A stretch of 64,000 nucleotides of DNA from the NCBI RefSeq assembly GCF_033949425.1, contig NZ_JAXAVX010000009.1, positions 62,001 through 126,000 on the forward strand, in the 5' to 3' direction. This DNA is from Patulibacter brassicae. Its GTDB lineage: Bacteria; Actinomycetota; Thermoleophilia; Solirubrobacterales; Solirubrobacteraceae. Under the pieces are notes generated by a model. That model saw nothing but the letters and a program-made list of their open reading frames with translations, did no database searches and was not told where the DNA came from. A program made the position numbers and the translations under genes. Positions 44,374-54,235 of this stretch are shown piece by piece (the first letter of the stretch is position 1; the number at the start of each line of letters is the position of its first letter).

Positions 44374-45221
44374 AGGAGCGACGACGGCACGCCGCCGATG
44401 CCCAGGAGCCCGGGGCCGACGTGCGAGCCGATCACGGGGCCGACCTCGCTGACGAAGCGCGGAGCCGTGCCGATGACCTCCTGCGCGGCCTCCGCGAGGC
44501 GCGCGGCCTCGTCGGGCGCCTGGATGTGCTGGACGCACCAGCCGTCGCTGCCCGCCTCGGCGAGGTCGCGGGCGACCTGGACCATCCGCTCGAACGACCG
44601 CTTCGACGTCCGCACGCGCTCGATCGGCGTGATCTCCCCGTCGAGGGTGAGGATCGGCTTGATCCGCAGCGCGCCGCCGAGCCACGCCTGGGCGGTGCCG
44701 ATCCGGCCGCCGCGCCGCAGGTACTCCAGCGTGTCGACCGCGAAGATGAACCGCCGCCGCAGGGCGTCGATCGCCGCCTGCGCCCCGGCCACCGCGGCGT
44801 CCGTGCCCTGCGTGCCGCCCGCGACGGCGGCGAGGACGGCGAGGCCCTGCGCGCCGCACGCCATCCGGGAGTCGAGGACCTCGATCCGGCCGCCGTCGGC
44901 CGTCGCGGTGGCAGCGGCCTGGCGGGCGGACTCGACGGTCCCCGAGATGCCGCCGGCGAGGTGGATCGAGACGACGTCGTGGCCGGCGGCGAGCAGCGGC
45001 TCGTAGACCGCGAGGAAGTCGCCGACCGACGGCTGCGAGGTCGTGGGCAGCTGGGCGACGTCCCGCAGCTCGCCGTAGAACGCGTCGAGGTCGCCGATCT
45101 CGCTCTCGCGCGTCGACGCCCCGCCCCGGTTGACGTAGAGGCTCACCTGCCCGATGTCGTGCTGCTGCAGCAGGGCAGCGGGCAGGTAGTGCGTGGAGTC
45201 GGTGACGACCGCGACGGACAT
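44361..45221 (-). CDS. DegV family fatty-acid-binding protein
   Basis: 286-aa DegV fold. TDSTHYLP (N-terminal ligand loop), LAGGISGT-type Ser/Thr cluster and the second-domain FAVDTLEYLRRGGRIG motif are all present. Family members are FakB-type proteins that hold fatty acids for phosphorylation by FakA. No fakA/DAK gene is visible here. The ATG at 45221 is right at the conserved strand. Confidence 0.93.
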   Translation of the reverse strand: MSVAVVTDSTHYLPAALLQQHDIGQVSLYVNRGGASTRESEIGDLDAFYGELRDVAQLPTTSQPSVGDFLAVYEPLLAAGHDVVSIHLAGGISGTVESARQAAATATADGGRIEVLDSRMACGAQGLAVLAAVAGGTQGTDAAVAGAQAAIDALRRRFIFAVDTLEYLRRGGRIGTAQAWLGGALRIKPILTLDGEITPIERVRTSKRSFERMVQVARDLAEAGSDGWCVQHIQAPDEAARLAEAAQEVIGTAPRFVSEVGPVIGSHVGPGLLGIGGVPSSLLPPA

Positions 45222-45292
45222 GGCCCGATCACCCTATCTCCGGGCCGCTCCGGTCCGCCGGGACCGCGCCGCCCGCGGTCCCGCGTCCCGGC

Positions 45293-46477
45293 TCACGCCA
45301 CCGCGGCGCGTGCCTGGGCGTAGCTCTCGACCTCGAGCGCCTGGAACGTCTCGACGACGGCCGCGTCGAAGAACGGCAGCAGCTGCGTGAGCACCATGCC
45401 GGCGAGGCCGGCCTCCCGGTCGATCCAGTAGTAGAGGTTGAAGAGCCCGGCCCAGTCCCCCGTGCCGCTGCTGCGCATGCCCGGCACGTCGGCGTGCACG
45501 AGGTGGAAGCCCAGGCCCCAGCTCTCGGGCACCGGCGAGGGCGGCACGTCGTTGGAGAACTGCGGGTCCGCCGAGCGGATGCCGTCGGTGGGCATCGGGG
45601 CCCCGGCGAGCTGGTCGCTGAAGGCCAGCGCGACGGTCTCCGGCCGCAGGAGCCGCGCCCCGTCGAGCTCGCCGTCGCGCAGCATCGACTGCAGGAACCT
45701 GGCGTACGCCGACGCCGGGCCGACGAGGCCGTGGCCGCCGGCCTCCCAGTCCGGGTCGGGCGCGAGGTCGAGCGGGATCTCCAGCAGCCCGCCGTCCGGC
45801 GTCCGGGCGTGGATCGGCATCGTCCGCGACCGCTGCTCGCCCGTCGGGCGGAACGTCACGTCCTCCGCGCCGAGCGGGCCCAGGACGTGCTCGGCCAGGT
45901 ACGCGCCGAGCGTCTGGCCGCTGACCGCCTCGACGACGAGCCCGAGCCAGTCGGTGTTCGTCCCGTACTCCCAGGCCTGGCCCGGATCGCGGACCATCGG
46001 GACGTCGGTGAGGGCGGCCTTCTGGCCGGTGAAGACGCTCGGCTTGCCCGTGAGCTCGAGGTAGCGCAGCAGGTCGGCGTTCAGGAAGTGGTAGCCGAAG
46101 CCCGCGGTGTGGGTGAGCAGCTCGCGGACCGTCGGGGTGCGGGACGGCGGGCGCAGGCGCGGCTCGTCGCCGTCGAAGCCCTCGAGGACCTGCAGCGCGC
46201 CGATCTCCGGCACGTGGGTGGCCGCGTCGTCGTCGAGGCCGAGCCGGCCCTGCTCGACGAGCTGGAGCGCGGCGACGCTCGCGAGCGCCTTCGTCGTCGA
46301 CGCCCAGCGGAAGAGCGTGCGGTCGTCGACGGCGGGCCCGTCCGCGCGCAGGGCTCCGGCGTGCCCGGCGTAGCGGACGCCGTCGCGGTCGACGACCACG
46401 GCGCTGAGGCCGGGGACGGCGGAGCGATCGACGGCCTGCTGCAGGATCGCGTCGAGTCGGGCGGGATCGAAGGACAC
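45293..46477 (-). CDS. class C beta-lactamase-like serine hydrolase
   Basis: 394-aa serine hydrolase with S60-T-T-K63, Y171-G-T-N174 (YxN) and GTGDWAG near the C-terminus in place of KTG. It has no signal peptide, so it is more likely a cytoplasmic esterase or peptidase (EstB-like) than a resistance enzyme. AGAGGAG precedes the GTG start by about 7 nt. Confidence 0.88.
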   Translation of the reverse strand: MSFDPARLDAILQQAVDRSAVPGLSAVVVDRDGVRYAGHAGALRADGPAVDDRTLFRWASTTKALASVAALQLVEQGRLGLDDDAATHVPEIGALQVLEGFDGDEPRLRPPSRTPTVRELLTHTAGFGYHFLNADLLRYLELTGKPSVFTGQKAALTDVPMVRDPGQAWEYGTNTDWLGLVVEAVSGQTLGAYLAEHVLGPLGAEDVTFRPTGEQRSRTMPIHARTPDGGLLEIPLDLAPDPDWEAGGHGLVGPASAYARFLQSMLRDGELDGARLLRPETVALAFSDQLAGAPMPTDGIRSADPQFSNDVPPSPVPESWGLGFHLVHADVPGMRSSGTGDWAGLFNLYYWIDREAGLAGMVLTQLLPFFDAAVVETFQALEVESYAQARAAVA

Positions 46478-46650
46478 GGGGGCTCCTCTGGGCGCGTGCC
46501 GGACCACGACGCGGCGTCGGGCCCGCCCCGGCGGGTCCGGGGGCCGCAGCCTCTCGCGTCCCCGGCGCCCGTGGCAAGGGCGTTCGCCCACAGACGCCGG
46601 GCCGGACGCGACGAGCAGCGCGGTCGGCGGGGGCGGTCGGCGCGTCGCGC

Positions 46651-48987
46651 TCAGCCGAGGAGGAGCGCCGCGAGCACGCGCGCGCCGCCCGCGGACTGCG
46701 AGCGGAAGAACGGCGAGAACCCGACGCTCAGCACGTGCCCGGCGCCGAGCTCCTCGTCGACGACGAGCGGCCGACCCGCGAGGCCCGCCGTCGCCCCGGC
46801 GGCGCCCGATGGGTCGAGGGCCCGGCCGTCCGCCGCGCGCAGCGGCACGCGGCTGCCCGCCGGCGCCTGCAGCCGCGGCTCGCCGGCGACGACGACGCGC
46901 AGGCCGGGAGCCACGGCGTCCAGCGGCGCCTCGGTCGCGGTCGCGACGCTCACGGCGTCGCGGGCCGGCGCGGCGGTCTCGCCGACCCGGCTCAGGCCGA
47001 GCCCGCGCGCGGCGCCGATCCCGCCGGTGCCGACGGCCACGACCGTGCCGCCCTCGCGGACGAAGGCCTGCATCGCGCTCCGGGCGGGGCCGAGGTCCGC
47101 CTCGCCGCCGGGACCCACGACGAGGTGCGTGGTGCCGGCCGGGACGCCGCCGGCGAGGGCCGCGGCGCTCGTCGGGCGGGGGGCGAGGCCGAGGCGCTCG
47201 AGGCCCTGCCGGACCCAGCCGGCGGGCTGCTCGCCCCTCGGCAGCTGGGCGGGGGTCCCCGTGAGCGGGCGCGCGCCGTCGTCGGCGAGCAGCACCTGCG
47301 GCGACCGGAGGGGCGCGCCGGTGGCCGCCGACGGGCGCAGCGCGACCCGGGCGGCGCGCGCATCGGCGACGAGCTCCGGCGTGGCGGTCGTCGTCAGCCC
47401 GTCCGCGGTGCGCTCGACCGGGGTGCCGCGCCGCAGGGCGCGCAGCGCGACGCCGAGCGCGGCCGCGGAGTCCGCCGAGAGGCGCACGCGCGCGCCGGCT
47501 CGCGCGCTGCCGGCCTTCGGCACCCCCGTCAGGGCGAGCCGCTTGGGCAGCGGCGCCCGGAGGGCGGCGACCCACGCGCCGCCGAGTCGCGGCAGCGACC
47601 ACGTGTCCTCCCCGGCGACGCCGGCCTCGCCGGCGTCGCGGTCCAGCAGGGCCTCGAGCCACGCCCGCAGGGGCTGGTCGGCGCGCACGACGACCGTCCC
47701 GGCCGGCAGCCGGCGCGAGGCGCGCCCGTCCGGGCCGACGGGGTCGACGCGGCGCAGGGTCGTCGCGCGACGCAGCGCGCGAGCGCGCACGCCGAGATCG
47801 CGCAGCGAGGCGACGAGGCCCAGCGCGTCCGCGCCGGCGACGTCCGTCCGGATCGCCCATCCGTGGAGCGGCGCCCGGCCGGCGTCGGCCCGGCCGGCCC
47901 GGCCGTCGGCCACGGCCGCCCGCTGGCCGTCGGCCCACGCCCGCACGGCCCCGCGCGGGTCGGCGCCGAGCGCCCGCAGCGCCCCGAGCACGCCGGCCCG
48001 GTGCCGGGCGATCCGCACGCCCAGCGGCGGGTCGGAGCCCTGCTCGAGCGTCATGCCGCCGCTGCCCAGCGCGAGGCTCGTGCCGGTGTCCGCGTAGCCG
48101 GGGTAGAGCAGGTCGTAGGTCCGCCGTGCGACGACGCCGCCGGCGCCCTCGACCGCGCGCGCGACCGCGTCGCCGACCGGTCCGTCGGCGAGCCGGCGCG
48201 TGGCCTCGGGCAGCCCGCGCAGCACGGGGGAGGCGTACGGCGGCACGAAGTACGCGCTGCCCGCCTGCTCGTGCACGTCGAGGGCGACGGTCGGCGGGAA
48301 CCGGCGCAGGAGGGCGGCCCGGGCCTGGGCCTCGGGCTGGGTGCGCGCGAACCAGTCGCGGTTGAGGTCGAGGCCGGCGGCGTTCGTCCGCGTGCCGGCG
48401 GCGTGGCCGTCCGGGTTCTGGTCCGGCTGGACCACCGCCAGCACGCCGCGCAGCGCGCGTCGGGTGGGGCAGTCGTCGGCGGTGGCGAGCGCGGCGAGCG
48501 ACTCGAGCAGGGCCGGGGGTCCCGACAGCTCGTTGGCGTGGACGCCGCCGCCGATCCACGTCAGCGCGGGCCGGCGGACCGCGGCGGCGATCGCCTTCGG
48601 GCCGACCGCGCCGGCGCGGATCCGCGCGACCGCGGCGGTCGTCCGGCGCAGCGCGGCGTCCGTCAGCTGCGCCGGATCCCCGACGAGGGCGTAGCGCAGC
48701 GGCCGCCCGCCGGGCGTCGTCCCGGCGACGTCGGTCCGGATCCGCGGCGAGGCGGCGTCGAGCGCCAGGAGGTACCGATCGGTCTCCTCCGGCGTCGTGG
48801 GACCCGCGCGGAGCGCGCGGCCGAGGACCGCCTCGGGCGTGGGCACCCGCGCGGCGCCGGCGACCGCCGGGCAGGTGCCGGCCGTCGTCGCGGCGCGCGC
48901 CGGCGCGGCGAGCGCCGGGAGCCCGGCCCCGGCGGCCAGCGCGACGGCCAGCGCGCGCGCCGCCGTCGTCGTCCGCCGTCCGGGCAC
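46651..48987 (-). CDS. secreted M14 zinc carboxypeptidase-like protein
   Basis: 778-aa exported protein. After a signal peptide (1 to about 32) comes an M14 domain with Zn ligands H150 and E153 (HANE) and H239 (LDVHEQ), substrate Arg in LNRDWF and catalytic Glu E315 (MTLEQGS). Residues about 400-770 are an extra domain, including a stretch resembling the glutamine-amidotransferase-like fold often attached to large M14 proteins. The GTG at 48987 with GAGGA about 6 nt upstream is preferred to a frame running back into grxD. Confidence 0.87.
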   Translation of the reverse strand: MPGRRTTTAARALAVALAAGAGLPALAAPARAATTAGTCPAVAGAARVPTPEAVLGRALRAGPTTPEETDRYLLALDAASPRIRTDVAGTTPGGRPLRYALVGDPAQLTDAALRRTTAAVARIRAGAVGPKAIAAAVRRPALTWIGGGVHANELSGPPALLESLAALATADDCPTRRALRGVLAVVQPDQNPDGHAAGTRTNAAGLDLNRDWFARTQPEAQARAALLRRFPPTVALDVHEQAGSAYFVPPYASPVLRGLPEATRRLADGPVGDAVARAVEGAGGVVARRTYDLLYPGYADTGTSLALGSGGMTLEQGSDPPLGVRIARHRAGVLGALRALGADPRGAVRAWADGQRAAVADGRAGRADAGRAPLHGWAIRTDVAGADALGLVASLRDLGVRARALRRATTLRRVDPVGPDGRASRRLPAGTVVVRADQPLRAWLEALLDRDAGEAGVAGEDTWSLPRLGGAWVAALRAPLPKRLALTGVPKAGSARAGARVRLSADSAAALGVALRALRRGTPVERTADGLTTTATPELVADARAARVALRPSAATGAPLRSPQVLLADDGARPLTGTPAQLPRGEQPAGWVRQGLERLGLAPRPTSAAALAGGVPAGTTHLVVGPGGEADLGPARSAMQAFVREGGTVVAVGTGGIGAARGLGLSRVGETAAPARDAVSVATATEAPLDAVAPGLRVVVAGEPRLQAPAGSRVPLRAADGRALDPSGAAGATAGLAGRPLVVDEELGAGHVLSVGFSPFFRSQSAGGARVLAALLLG

Positions 48988-49010
48988 CCGGTCCTCGCCG
49001 GCGGCGCGGC

Positions 49011-49406
49011 TCAGCCGAGCCGGTTCTCGGGCTGCAGCAGCCCGGCGTCGGCCCCCGTGGGGGCCTCGACGGGCGCGGGGGCCTCGTCGCCGGCGGCGCC
49101 GACGATGCCGGCCAGCTCGCCGCTCTCGTAGAGCTCGACGATGATGTCGCTGCCGCCGACGAGCTCGCCGTCGACGAAGAGCTGCGGGATCGTGGGCCAG
49201 TCCGACAGCGCGGAGAGCTCCTGGCGGATCCGCGGGTCGGGCAGGATGTCGACGCTCGCGAACGGGACGTCGAGGGCCTGCAGGACGCCGGCCGCGCGGG
49301 CGGAGAAGCCGCACGACGGGGCCTCGGGCGTCCCCTTCATGAAGAGGATGATGCGGTTGTCCTTGATCGCCTCGGCGATCGCGTCGCGGAGCGGGTTCTC
49401 GCTCAT
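49011..49406 (-). CDS. grxD: monothiol CGFS glutaredoxin (Grx4 family)
   Basis: 131-aa protein with the CGFS site (C32), KGTPEAP, the WPTIPQLF cis-Pro loop and GGSDI. CGFS glutaredoxins carry [2Fe-2S] clusters with BolA and hand them to A-type carriers. A roughly 25-aa Ala/Pro tail is extra. bolA is 10 nt upstream on the same strand, giving the classic pair. Confidence 0.95.
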   Translation of the reverse strand: MSENPLRDAIAEAIKDNRIILFMKGTPEAPSCGFSARAAGVLQALDVPFASVDILPDPRIRQELSALSDWPTIPQLFVDGELVGGSDIIVELYESGELAGIVGAAGDEAPAPVEAPTGADAGLLQPENRLG

Positions 49407-49416
49407 GCGTGCACCT

Positions 49417-49638
49417 CTAGGGGGTCTTGGTCTTCAGGGCCAGCGCGTGGATGGAGCCGCCGAGCTCGCCTCGGAAGACCTCCATGACCATCTTGTGCTG
49501 CTGGAGCCGGCTGCGCCCTGCGAAGTCCGGCGATGTGACGACGGCCTCGAAGTGGACGCCGTCGGCGCCCTCGACCTCCGCGACGGACCCGGGCAGGGCC
49601 GCCTCGATGCGGTGCTTGAGCTCGTCGGCCGTCGGCAT
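49417..49638 (-). CDS. bolA: BolA family protein
   Basis: 73-aa BolA fold with GVHFEAVV, the RLQQHKMV helix and HALALKTKTP end, including the conserved C-terminal His. It works with the adjacent CGFS glutaredoxin in Fe-S handling. ATG 49638 or the overlapping GTG 49641 are both possible starts. Confidence 0.95.
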   Translation of the reverse strand: MPTADELKHRIEAALPGSVAEVEGADGVHFEAVVTSPDFAGRSRLQQHKMVMEVFRGELGGSIHALALKTKTP

Positions 49639-49862
49639 CACCGGACAGCGTAGCCCTTCGCGACCGCGGCCTCGCCCGACCCCGTCGCCGACCCCCTACG
49701 GCGACGCGGTCGCGGTTCCGCCGCCGCGCCGCGGCCCGGCGGCAGGGGGCGCTCGGCGGACGGTCGAGGACCCGCCGACGGGTCGCTACACTCGGTGAAG
49801 CATTGGACGGTGACGGGCCTCACGGGTCCCCGGCCGTCCGGATCGAGGTTCGGAGCCACGTC

Positions 49863-50213
49863 ATGATCACCATCACCGACCGGGGTGCGGAGAAGGTCCG
49901 CGAGTTCCTCGACAGCAACCCGCAGGAGGGCGACGCCGGACTGCGCGTCGGCGTCCGCGGCGGCGGCTGCTCGGGGTTCCAGTACGTCCTCGCCTTCGAC
50001 ACGAAGCGCGAGGGGGACATGAGCTTCAGCTCGCACGGGATCACCGTGCTCTGCGACGGCCAGTCCTTCCCGTACGTCACGGGCTCGACGATCGACTACG
50101 TCGACGCGCTCACGGGCGCCGGCTTCAAGGTCGAGAACCCGAACGTCACCGCCGCGTGCGGCTGCGGCTCGTCCTTCCGCGTGGAGGACGAGGAGCAGGT
50201 CTCCGCCGTCTGA
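49863..50213 (+). CDS. erpA: A-type iron-sulfur carrier (ErpA/IscA)
   Basis: 116-aa HesB-type carrier with the three cluster ligands C36 (GGGCSGF), C99 and C101 (ACGCGSSF). GGAG lies 8 nt before the ATG. TACACT at 49787-49792 may be the -10. It is divergent from bolA-grxD, so the module holds acceptor and donor of Fe-S clusters side by side. Confidence 0.96.
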   Translation: MITITDRGAEKVREFLDSNPQEGDAGLRVGVRGGGCSGFQYVLAFDTKREGDMSFSSHGITVLCDGQSFPYVTGSTIDYVDALTGAGFKVENPNVTAACGCGSSFRVEDEEQVSAV

Positions 50214-50296
50214 TCGCGCCGGGCCGCGCCCTCCAGGCGCGCCGCCCGCCCCGGTGACCGACGCGTCGCCGGGAGCGGTCCGGGATCCTGGGCGCG

Positions 50297-51628
50297 ATGC
50301 GCGCCCCCCGCGTCCTCCTCGCGCTCGCGGTCGTCCTCGTGGCGGCCGGGGCCGGCTTCCTCCTCGGTCGCGGCACCGCGCCCGAGGACGGCGCGCCCAG
50401 CGCCCGTCCCGCGCCGGGCGGGCGCGACGTCCGCGCGACGGCTCCGCAGCTCGCCGTCGGCCTGGACACGTCCGAGGCGACGCTCCTGGCGCCGCCCGCC
50501 GCCGACGCACCCGCCTTCGACGGCGCGCGGCGCCTCGTCGGCGAGATCGCGCCCCGGACGGTGCGCCTCGACGTGCGCTGGGACCTGCTGCAGCCCGCCG
50601 CCGAGCAGCCGCTGGACCCCGACCGGCCGCTCGGCGACGGCTGCGGTCGCGGCGGCGTGCCGCCCTGCGGCGGCGCCCAGACGCTGCGCGCCGCGCTCGT
50701 CGCCCTCGCGGCGCGGCAGCGCGAGCGTCCCGGGCGCTTCGGCGTCCTCGTGAGCTTCTGGGGGATGCCGACGTGGGCGGGCGCGCCGGGATCGGGCTGC
50801 GAGGCCGCCGCGGCGCGGGCGGGCGCGCGTCCGCTGGCCCCGGGCCGCGAGGACGCCTACCGCGCCGCGATCCGCGCCGCGGCGGAGGCCGCCGCGCAGG
50901 CCGGGGCCCGGATCGACGGCTGGTCGCCGTGGAACGAGCCGAACGCGCCGTACTTCCTGGATCCGCAGCGCAGCACCTGCGACGCCGACGGCACGGGGGA
51001 GCCGGTCGCCGTGGGGCCCTACGGGCGGCTCGTCCGCGCGATGGACGCCGAGCTGCGCGCCGGCGGCCCCGCGCGCGGACCGCTCGTCGTCGGCGAGCTC
51101 GCCGCCTGGGCGGCGCCGAGCCGCCGGGCCGTGCCGGCCGACGAGTTCCTGCGCGCCCTGCCCGACGACGTGCTCTGCCGCGCGGACGTCGTGTCGCTGC
51201 ACGGGTACCTCGAGGCGCGCCCGCGCTCGGGCCGGGGCGAGCCGATCGCCGCCGGGCTCGCGGCGCTCGACCGCCGTCGGTGCCTCGACGGCGTGCCGGC
51301 GTGGATCACGGAGACCGGCGTCGGGGCGCCGCGCGCCGGCGGGGCGCGCGACGCGTCGGGGACGATCCTCCGCGCGGAGTGCCGGCTCATGCACCAGCAG
51401 CTCGTCCGCTGGTACCACGCCCCGCGGGTCGCGGCGGCGTTCCAGTACTCCGTGCGGGAGGACCGGGCGTTCCCCGTCGGGCTGCTCGACGAGCGGCTGC
51501 GGCGGACGTTCCCGGTCGCCGACGTCTGGCGCGCGTGGGGTGCCCGGGATCCGACGGCGCCGCCGCCGGAGCTGCCTCGCGCGTGTCGCGACGGCGCGCC
51601 GCGCGGCGAGGCCGCGCCGCCCGGCTGA
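50297..51628 (+). CDS. secreted TIM-barrel glycoside hydrolase (clan GH-A type)
   Basis: 443-aa exported or membrane-anchored protein (hydrophobic 6-23). The barrel has E214 in PWNEPN (acid/base, strand 4) and E339 in WITETGV (nucleophile, strand 7), the clan GH-A pattern seen in GH5/GH39-like enzymes. Several cysteines (C116, C124, C168, C228) suggest disulfides. The substrate is unknown. Confidence 0.8.
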   Translation: MRAPRVLLALAVVLVAAGAGFLLGRGTAPEDGAPSARPAPGGRDVRATAPQLAVGLDTSEATLLAPPAADAPAFDGARRLVGEIAPRTVRLDVRWDLLQPAAEQPLDPDRPLGDGCGRGGVPPCGGAQTLRAALVALAARQRERPGRFGVLVSFWGMPTWAGAPGSGCEAAAARAGARPLAPGREDAYRAAIRAAAEAAAQAGARIDGWSPWNEPNAPYFLDPQRSTCDADGTGEPVAVGPYGRLVRAMDAELRAGGPARGPLVVGELAAWAAPSRRAVPADEFLRALPDDVLCRADVVSLHGYLEARPRSGRGEPIAAGLAALDRRRCLDGVPAWITETGVGAPRAGGARDASGTILRAECRLMHQQLVRWYHAPRVAAAFQYSVREDRAFPVGLLDERLRRTFPVADVWRAWGARDPTAPPPELPRACRDGAPRGEAAPPG

Positions 51629-51901
51629 GCCGCGGTCCGACCGCGCGGACAGGCGGTCGTGGCGGCGGCGGGCGATCCGCGACGAGCGGCAGCGTGCCAG
51701 GTGCCGGCGACCGCCCGCTCGGGGCACGGGCGACGCATCCGCTCGGGCCGTCGCGGACCTACCGAGAATCCGGCGCGTCTGCGAGGATGATGGACCGATT
51801 GCGCGTGGGTCGGGTTGCGCCGCCCCGTGCGTCGTCCCGCGTGCTGACCGCGATGGCCCTGCACCGAACCGTCACCCCCCGTCGTCCCCCGGCGTGATCC
51901 G

Positions 51902-54235
51902 ATGCGCGTCGCTCTCGTCTCCCCGTACTCCTGGACCTACCCCGGTGGCGTCTCGCGCCACATCGAGGCGCTGGCCCACGAGCTGCACGCCCAGGGCCAC
52001 GACGCGCGCGTGCTCGCGCCGTTCGACCCGGTCGACCGCCTCTCCACGCGCCTGCACCGCGGCGCGGAGCCACAGGCGCGCGAGGCGCCGGACTGGCTGA
52101 TCCCGCTCGGCCGCACGTTCGGCGTCCCCGCCAACGGCGCGGTCTCGAACCTCGCCGTGACGCCGACCGCGGTCGCTCGGCTGCGCAACGCGCTGGCGAC
52201 CGGCGGCTTCGACGTCGTCCACGTCCACGAGCCGAACGCGCCGCTGCTGTCCTGGGACGTCATGGCGTCCTGCCGGCTGCCGATGGTCGGCACCTTCCAC
52301 TGCTTCTCGGCCAACGCGCTGACGAACGGCGCCGGCGTCGCGTTCGGCGCGGCCCGGCAGATGCACCGGCTGCACGAGCGGATCGCGGTGTCCGACGCCG
52401 CGGCGTGGACCGGTCAGCGCTTCTACGGCGGCCGCTACCGCGTGATCCCCAACGGGGTCCACGTCCCGGAGGTCGCGCCGGAGCGCCCCCGGCGCGACGC
52501 GGGCCGGCTGCGGATCGCCTTCGTCGGCCAGGCCGTCGAGCGCAAGGGCCTGCCGGTGCTCCTGCGGGCCTTCGACGCGCTGCGCGAGCAGCTGCCGGTC
52601 GAGCTCGTCGTCATCGGCCCGTCCGAGGAGGAGGTCCGCCGGGTCGCCTTCGACGAGTCCCTGCGCGGCGTCACCGTCCTGGGTCGCGTCGACGACGAGA
52701 CGAAGGCCCGCGAGCTCGCCGATGCCGACGTGCTGTGCGCGCCGTCGCTCGGCGGCGAGAGCTTCGGGATGGTCCTCACGGAGGCCTTCGCCCAGGGCGT
52801 GCCGGTCGTCGCGTCCGACATCGTCGGCTACCGCGACGTCGTCTCGGCCGGACGCGACGGGCTGCTCGTGCCGCCCGGCGACGCCCAGGCCCTCGCGCAC
52901 GCGCTGCGCGATCTCGCGCTGCGTCCGGCCCGCCGCCAGACGATGAGCGAGGCGGCGCGCCGCTCCGCCCACCGCTACGCCTGGCCCCGGATCGCCTCGC
53001 GCGTCGTCGGCGCGTACGAGGACGCGATGGCCGCGCCGGCGCCGAGCCGCGCGGTCGCGCGCTTCGCCGTCGAGCACGGGCTGCGGCCCGCCGACGGGCG
53101 CGAGCTCGTCACGCCGCAGCGGATGCCGCGGCCCGACGCGCCGCCGGCCGACGACGTCGCCGGACGCCGCGCCCGCCGGCGCCGCTACGCCCGGCGCGGC
53201 CTCGTCGCCGCCGCCGGCGTCGGGACCGTCGGCCTCGCGGCGCTCGGCCTCCAGCGGATCGGGCTGGACTCGATCGCCGAGAGCTTCGTCCGCTCGTCGC
53301 CGCCGTGGGTGCTGCTGGCGCTCGCGGTCTTCACGCTCTCGATGCTCTTCCGGGCGATCTCCTGGCACGCGATCCTGCGCGCCGCGATCCCCGACGCGCC
53401 GCTGCGTCAGGTCGACACGTTCCGCGCGACGGCGATCGGCGTGCTCATGTCCGCGACGCTGCCGGCCCGCCTCGGCGAGCCGTCCCGCGCGCTCATCATC
53501 TCCCGCCGCGCCGGGCGACCACGCGAGCGGCTGCCCGTCGTGCTCGGCACGCTCGTGTCGCAGACGCTCATCAACGTCCTCGCGCTGATCCTGCTCGGCA
53601 CGGTGATGATCAGCTCGATCCGGTTGTTCAAGGACGGCGACGGCGCGCTGCTGACCCTCACGATCGCGCCGCTCGCGCTGCTGCTGCTCGTGCTCGCGGT
53701 GCCGTACCTGCTGCGCCAACGCCGCTTCCACCACCCCCGCCTGCGCAGCGTCCAGCAGCGCGTCCGCGGGTGGAGCCACGCGCTGCGCGACGGCCTGCGC
53801 GTCTTCATCCAGCCGCGCAACGGCTCGATCGCCGTCAGCGCCCAGCTCTTCGCGTGGGCCCTGCAGTGGCTCGGCTGCTACCTGCTGCTGCGGGCCTTCG
53901 GCATCCACGAGGGCCTCGGCGCCGCAGCGGCCGTGCTCTTCGCGGTGAACGTCACCGCCGTCCTGCCGGCGACGCCGTCGAACCTCGGCGTCTTCCAGGC
54001 GGCCTGCGTCGCGGTGCTCAGCGCCGGCTACGGCGTCGGCCAGGCCGACGCGCTCGGCTACGGCATCGTGCTGCAGGCCGTCGAGCTCGTCACGGCGTTC
54101 CTCGTCGGCATGCCGGCGATGCTCGCCGAGGGCGTCACCTGGCGCGACGTTCGGATGCGCGCCCTGCACGCCAGCCCGGTCGACCTGCCGCCGCTGCCCG
54201 CCCAGCACCGGGCCGGCGCGGAGGTCGAGTCCTGA
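51902..54235 (+). CDS. pimA: PimA-like GT4 mannosyltransferase fused to flippase-like membrane domain
   Basis: 777-aa protein. Residues 1 to about 380 are a GT-B glycosyltransferase closest in style to phosphatidyl-myo-inositol mannosyltransferase PimA (SPYSWTYPGGV start, HVHEPNAPLLSW, HCFSAN, and E-x7-E in GGESFGMVLTEAF). Residues about 430-755 form a polytopic domain of the LPG-synthase TM/UPF0104 type (LSMLFRAISWHAIL, LPARLGEPSRALIISRR, LPATPSNLGVFQAA). The fusion would couple synthesis of a glycolipid to its movement across the membrane. The stop overlaps the next gene. Confidence 0.88.
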   Translation: MRVALVSPYSWTYPGGVSRHIEALAHELHAQGHDARVLAPFDPVDRLSTRLHRGAEPQAREAPDWLIPLGRTFGVPANGAVSNLAVTPTAVARLRNALATGGFDVVHVHEPNAPLLSWDVMASCRLPMVGTFHCFSANALTNGAGVAFGAARQMHRLHERIAVSDAAAWTGQRFYGGRYRVIPNGVHVPEVAPERPRRDAGRLRIAFVGQAVERKGLPVLLRAFDALREQLPVELVVIGPSEEEVRRVAFDESLRGVTVLGRVDDETKARELADADVLCAPSLGGESFGMVLTEAFAQGVPVVASDIVGYRDVVSAGRDGLLVPPGDAQALAHALRDLALRPARRQTMSEAARRSAHRYAWPRIASRVVGAYEDAMAAPAPSRAVARFAVEHGLRPADGRELVTPQRMPRPDAPPADDVAGRRARRRRYARRGLVAAAGVGTVGLAALGLQRIGLDSIAESFVRSSPPWVLLALAVFTLSMLFRAISWHAILRAAIPDAPLRQVDTFRATAIGVLMSATLPARLGEPSRALIISRRAGRPRERLPVVLGTLVSQTLINVLALILLGTVMISSIRLFKDGDGALLTLTIAPLALLLLVLAVPYLLRQRRFHHPRLRSVQQRVRGWSHALRDGLRVFIQPRNGSIAVSAQLFAWALQWLGCYLLLRAFGIHEGLGAAAAVLFAVNVTAVLPATPSNLGVFQAACVAVLSAGYGVGQADALGYGIVLQAVELVTAFLVGMPAMLAEGVTWRDVRMRALHASPVDLPPLPAQHRAGAEVES

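Noticed and set aside
45293..46477. Beta-lactam resistance gene
   Set aside because: There is no signal peptide and the third motif is GTG-like rather than KTG; class C-like esterases fit better.
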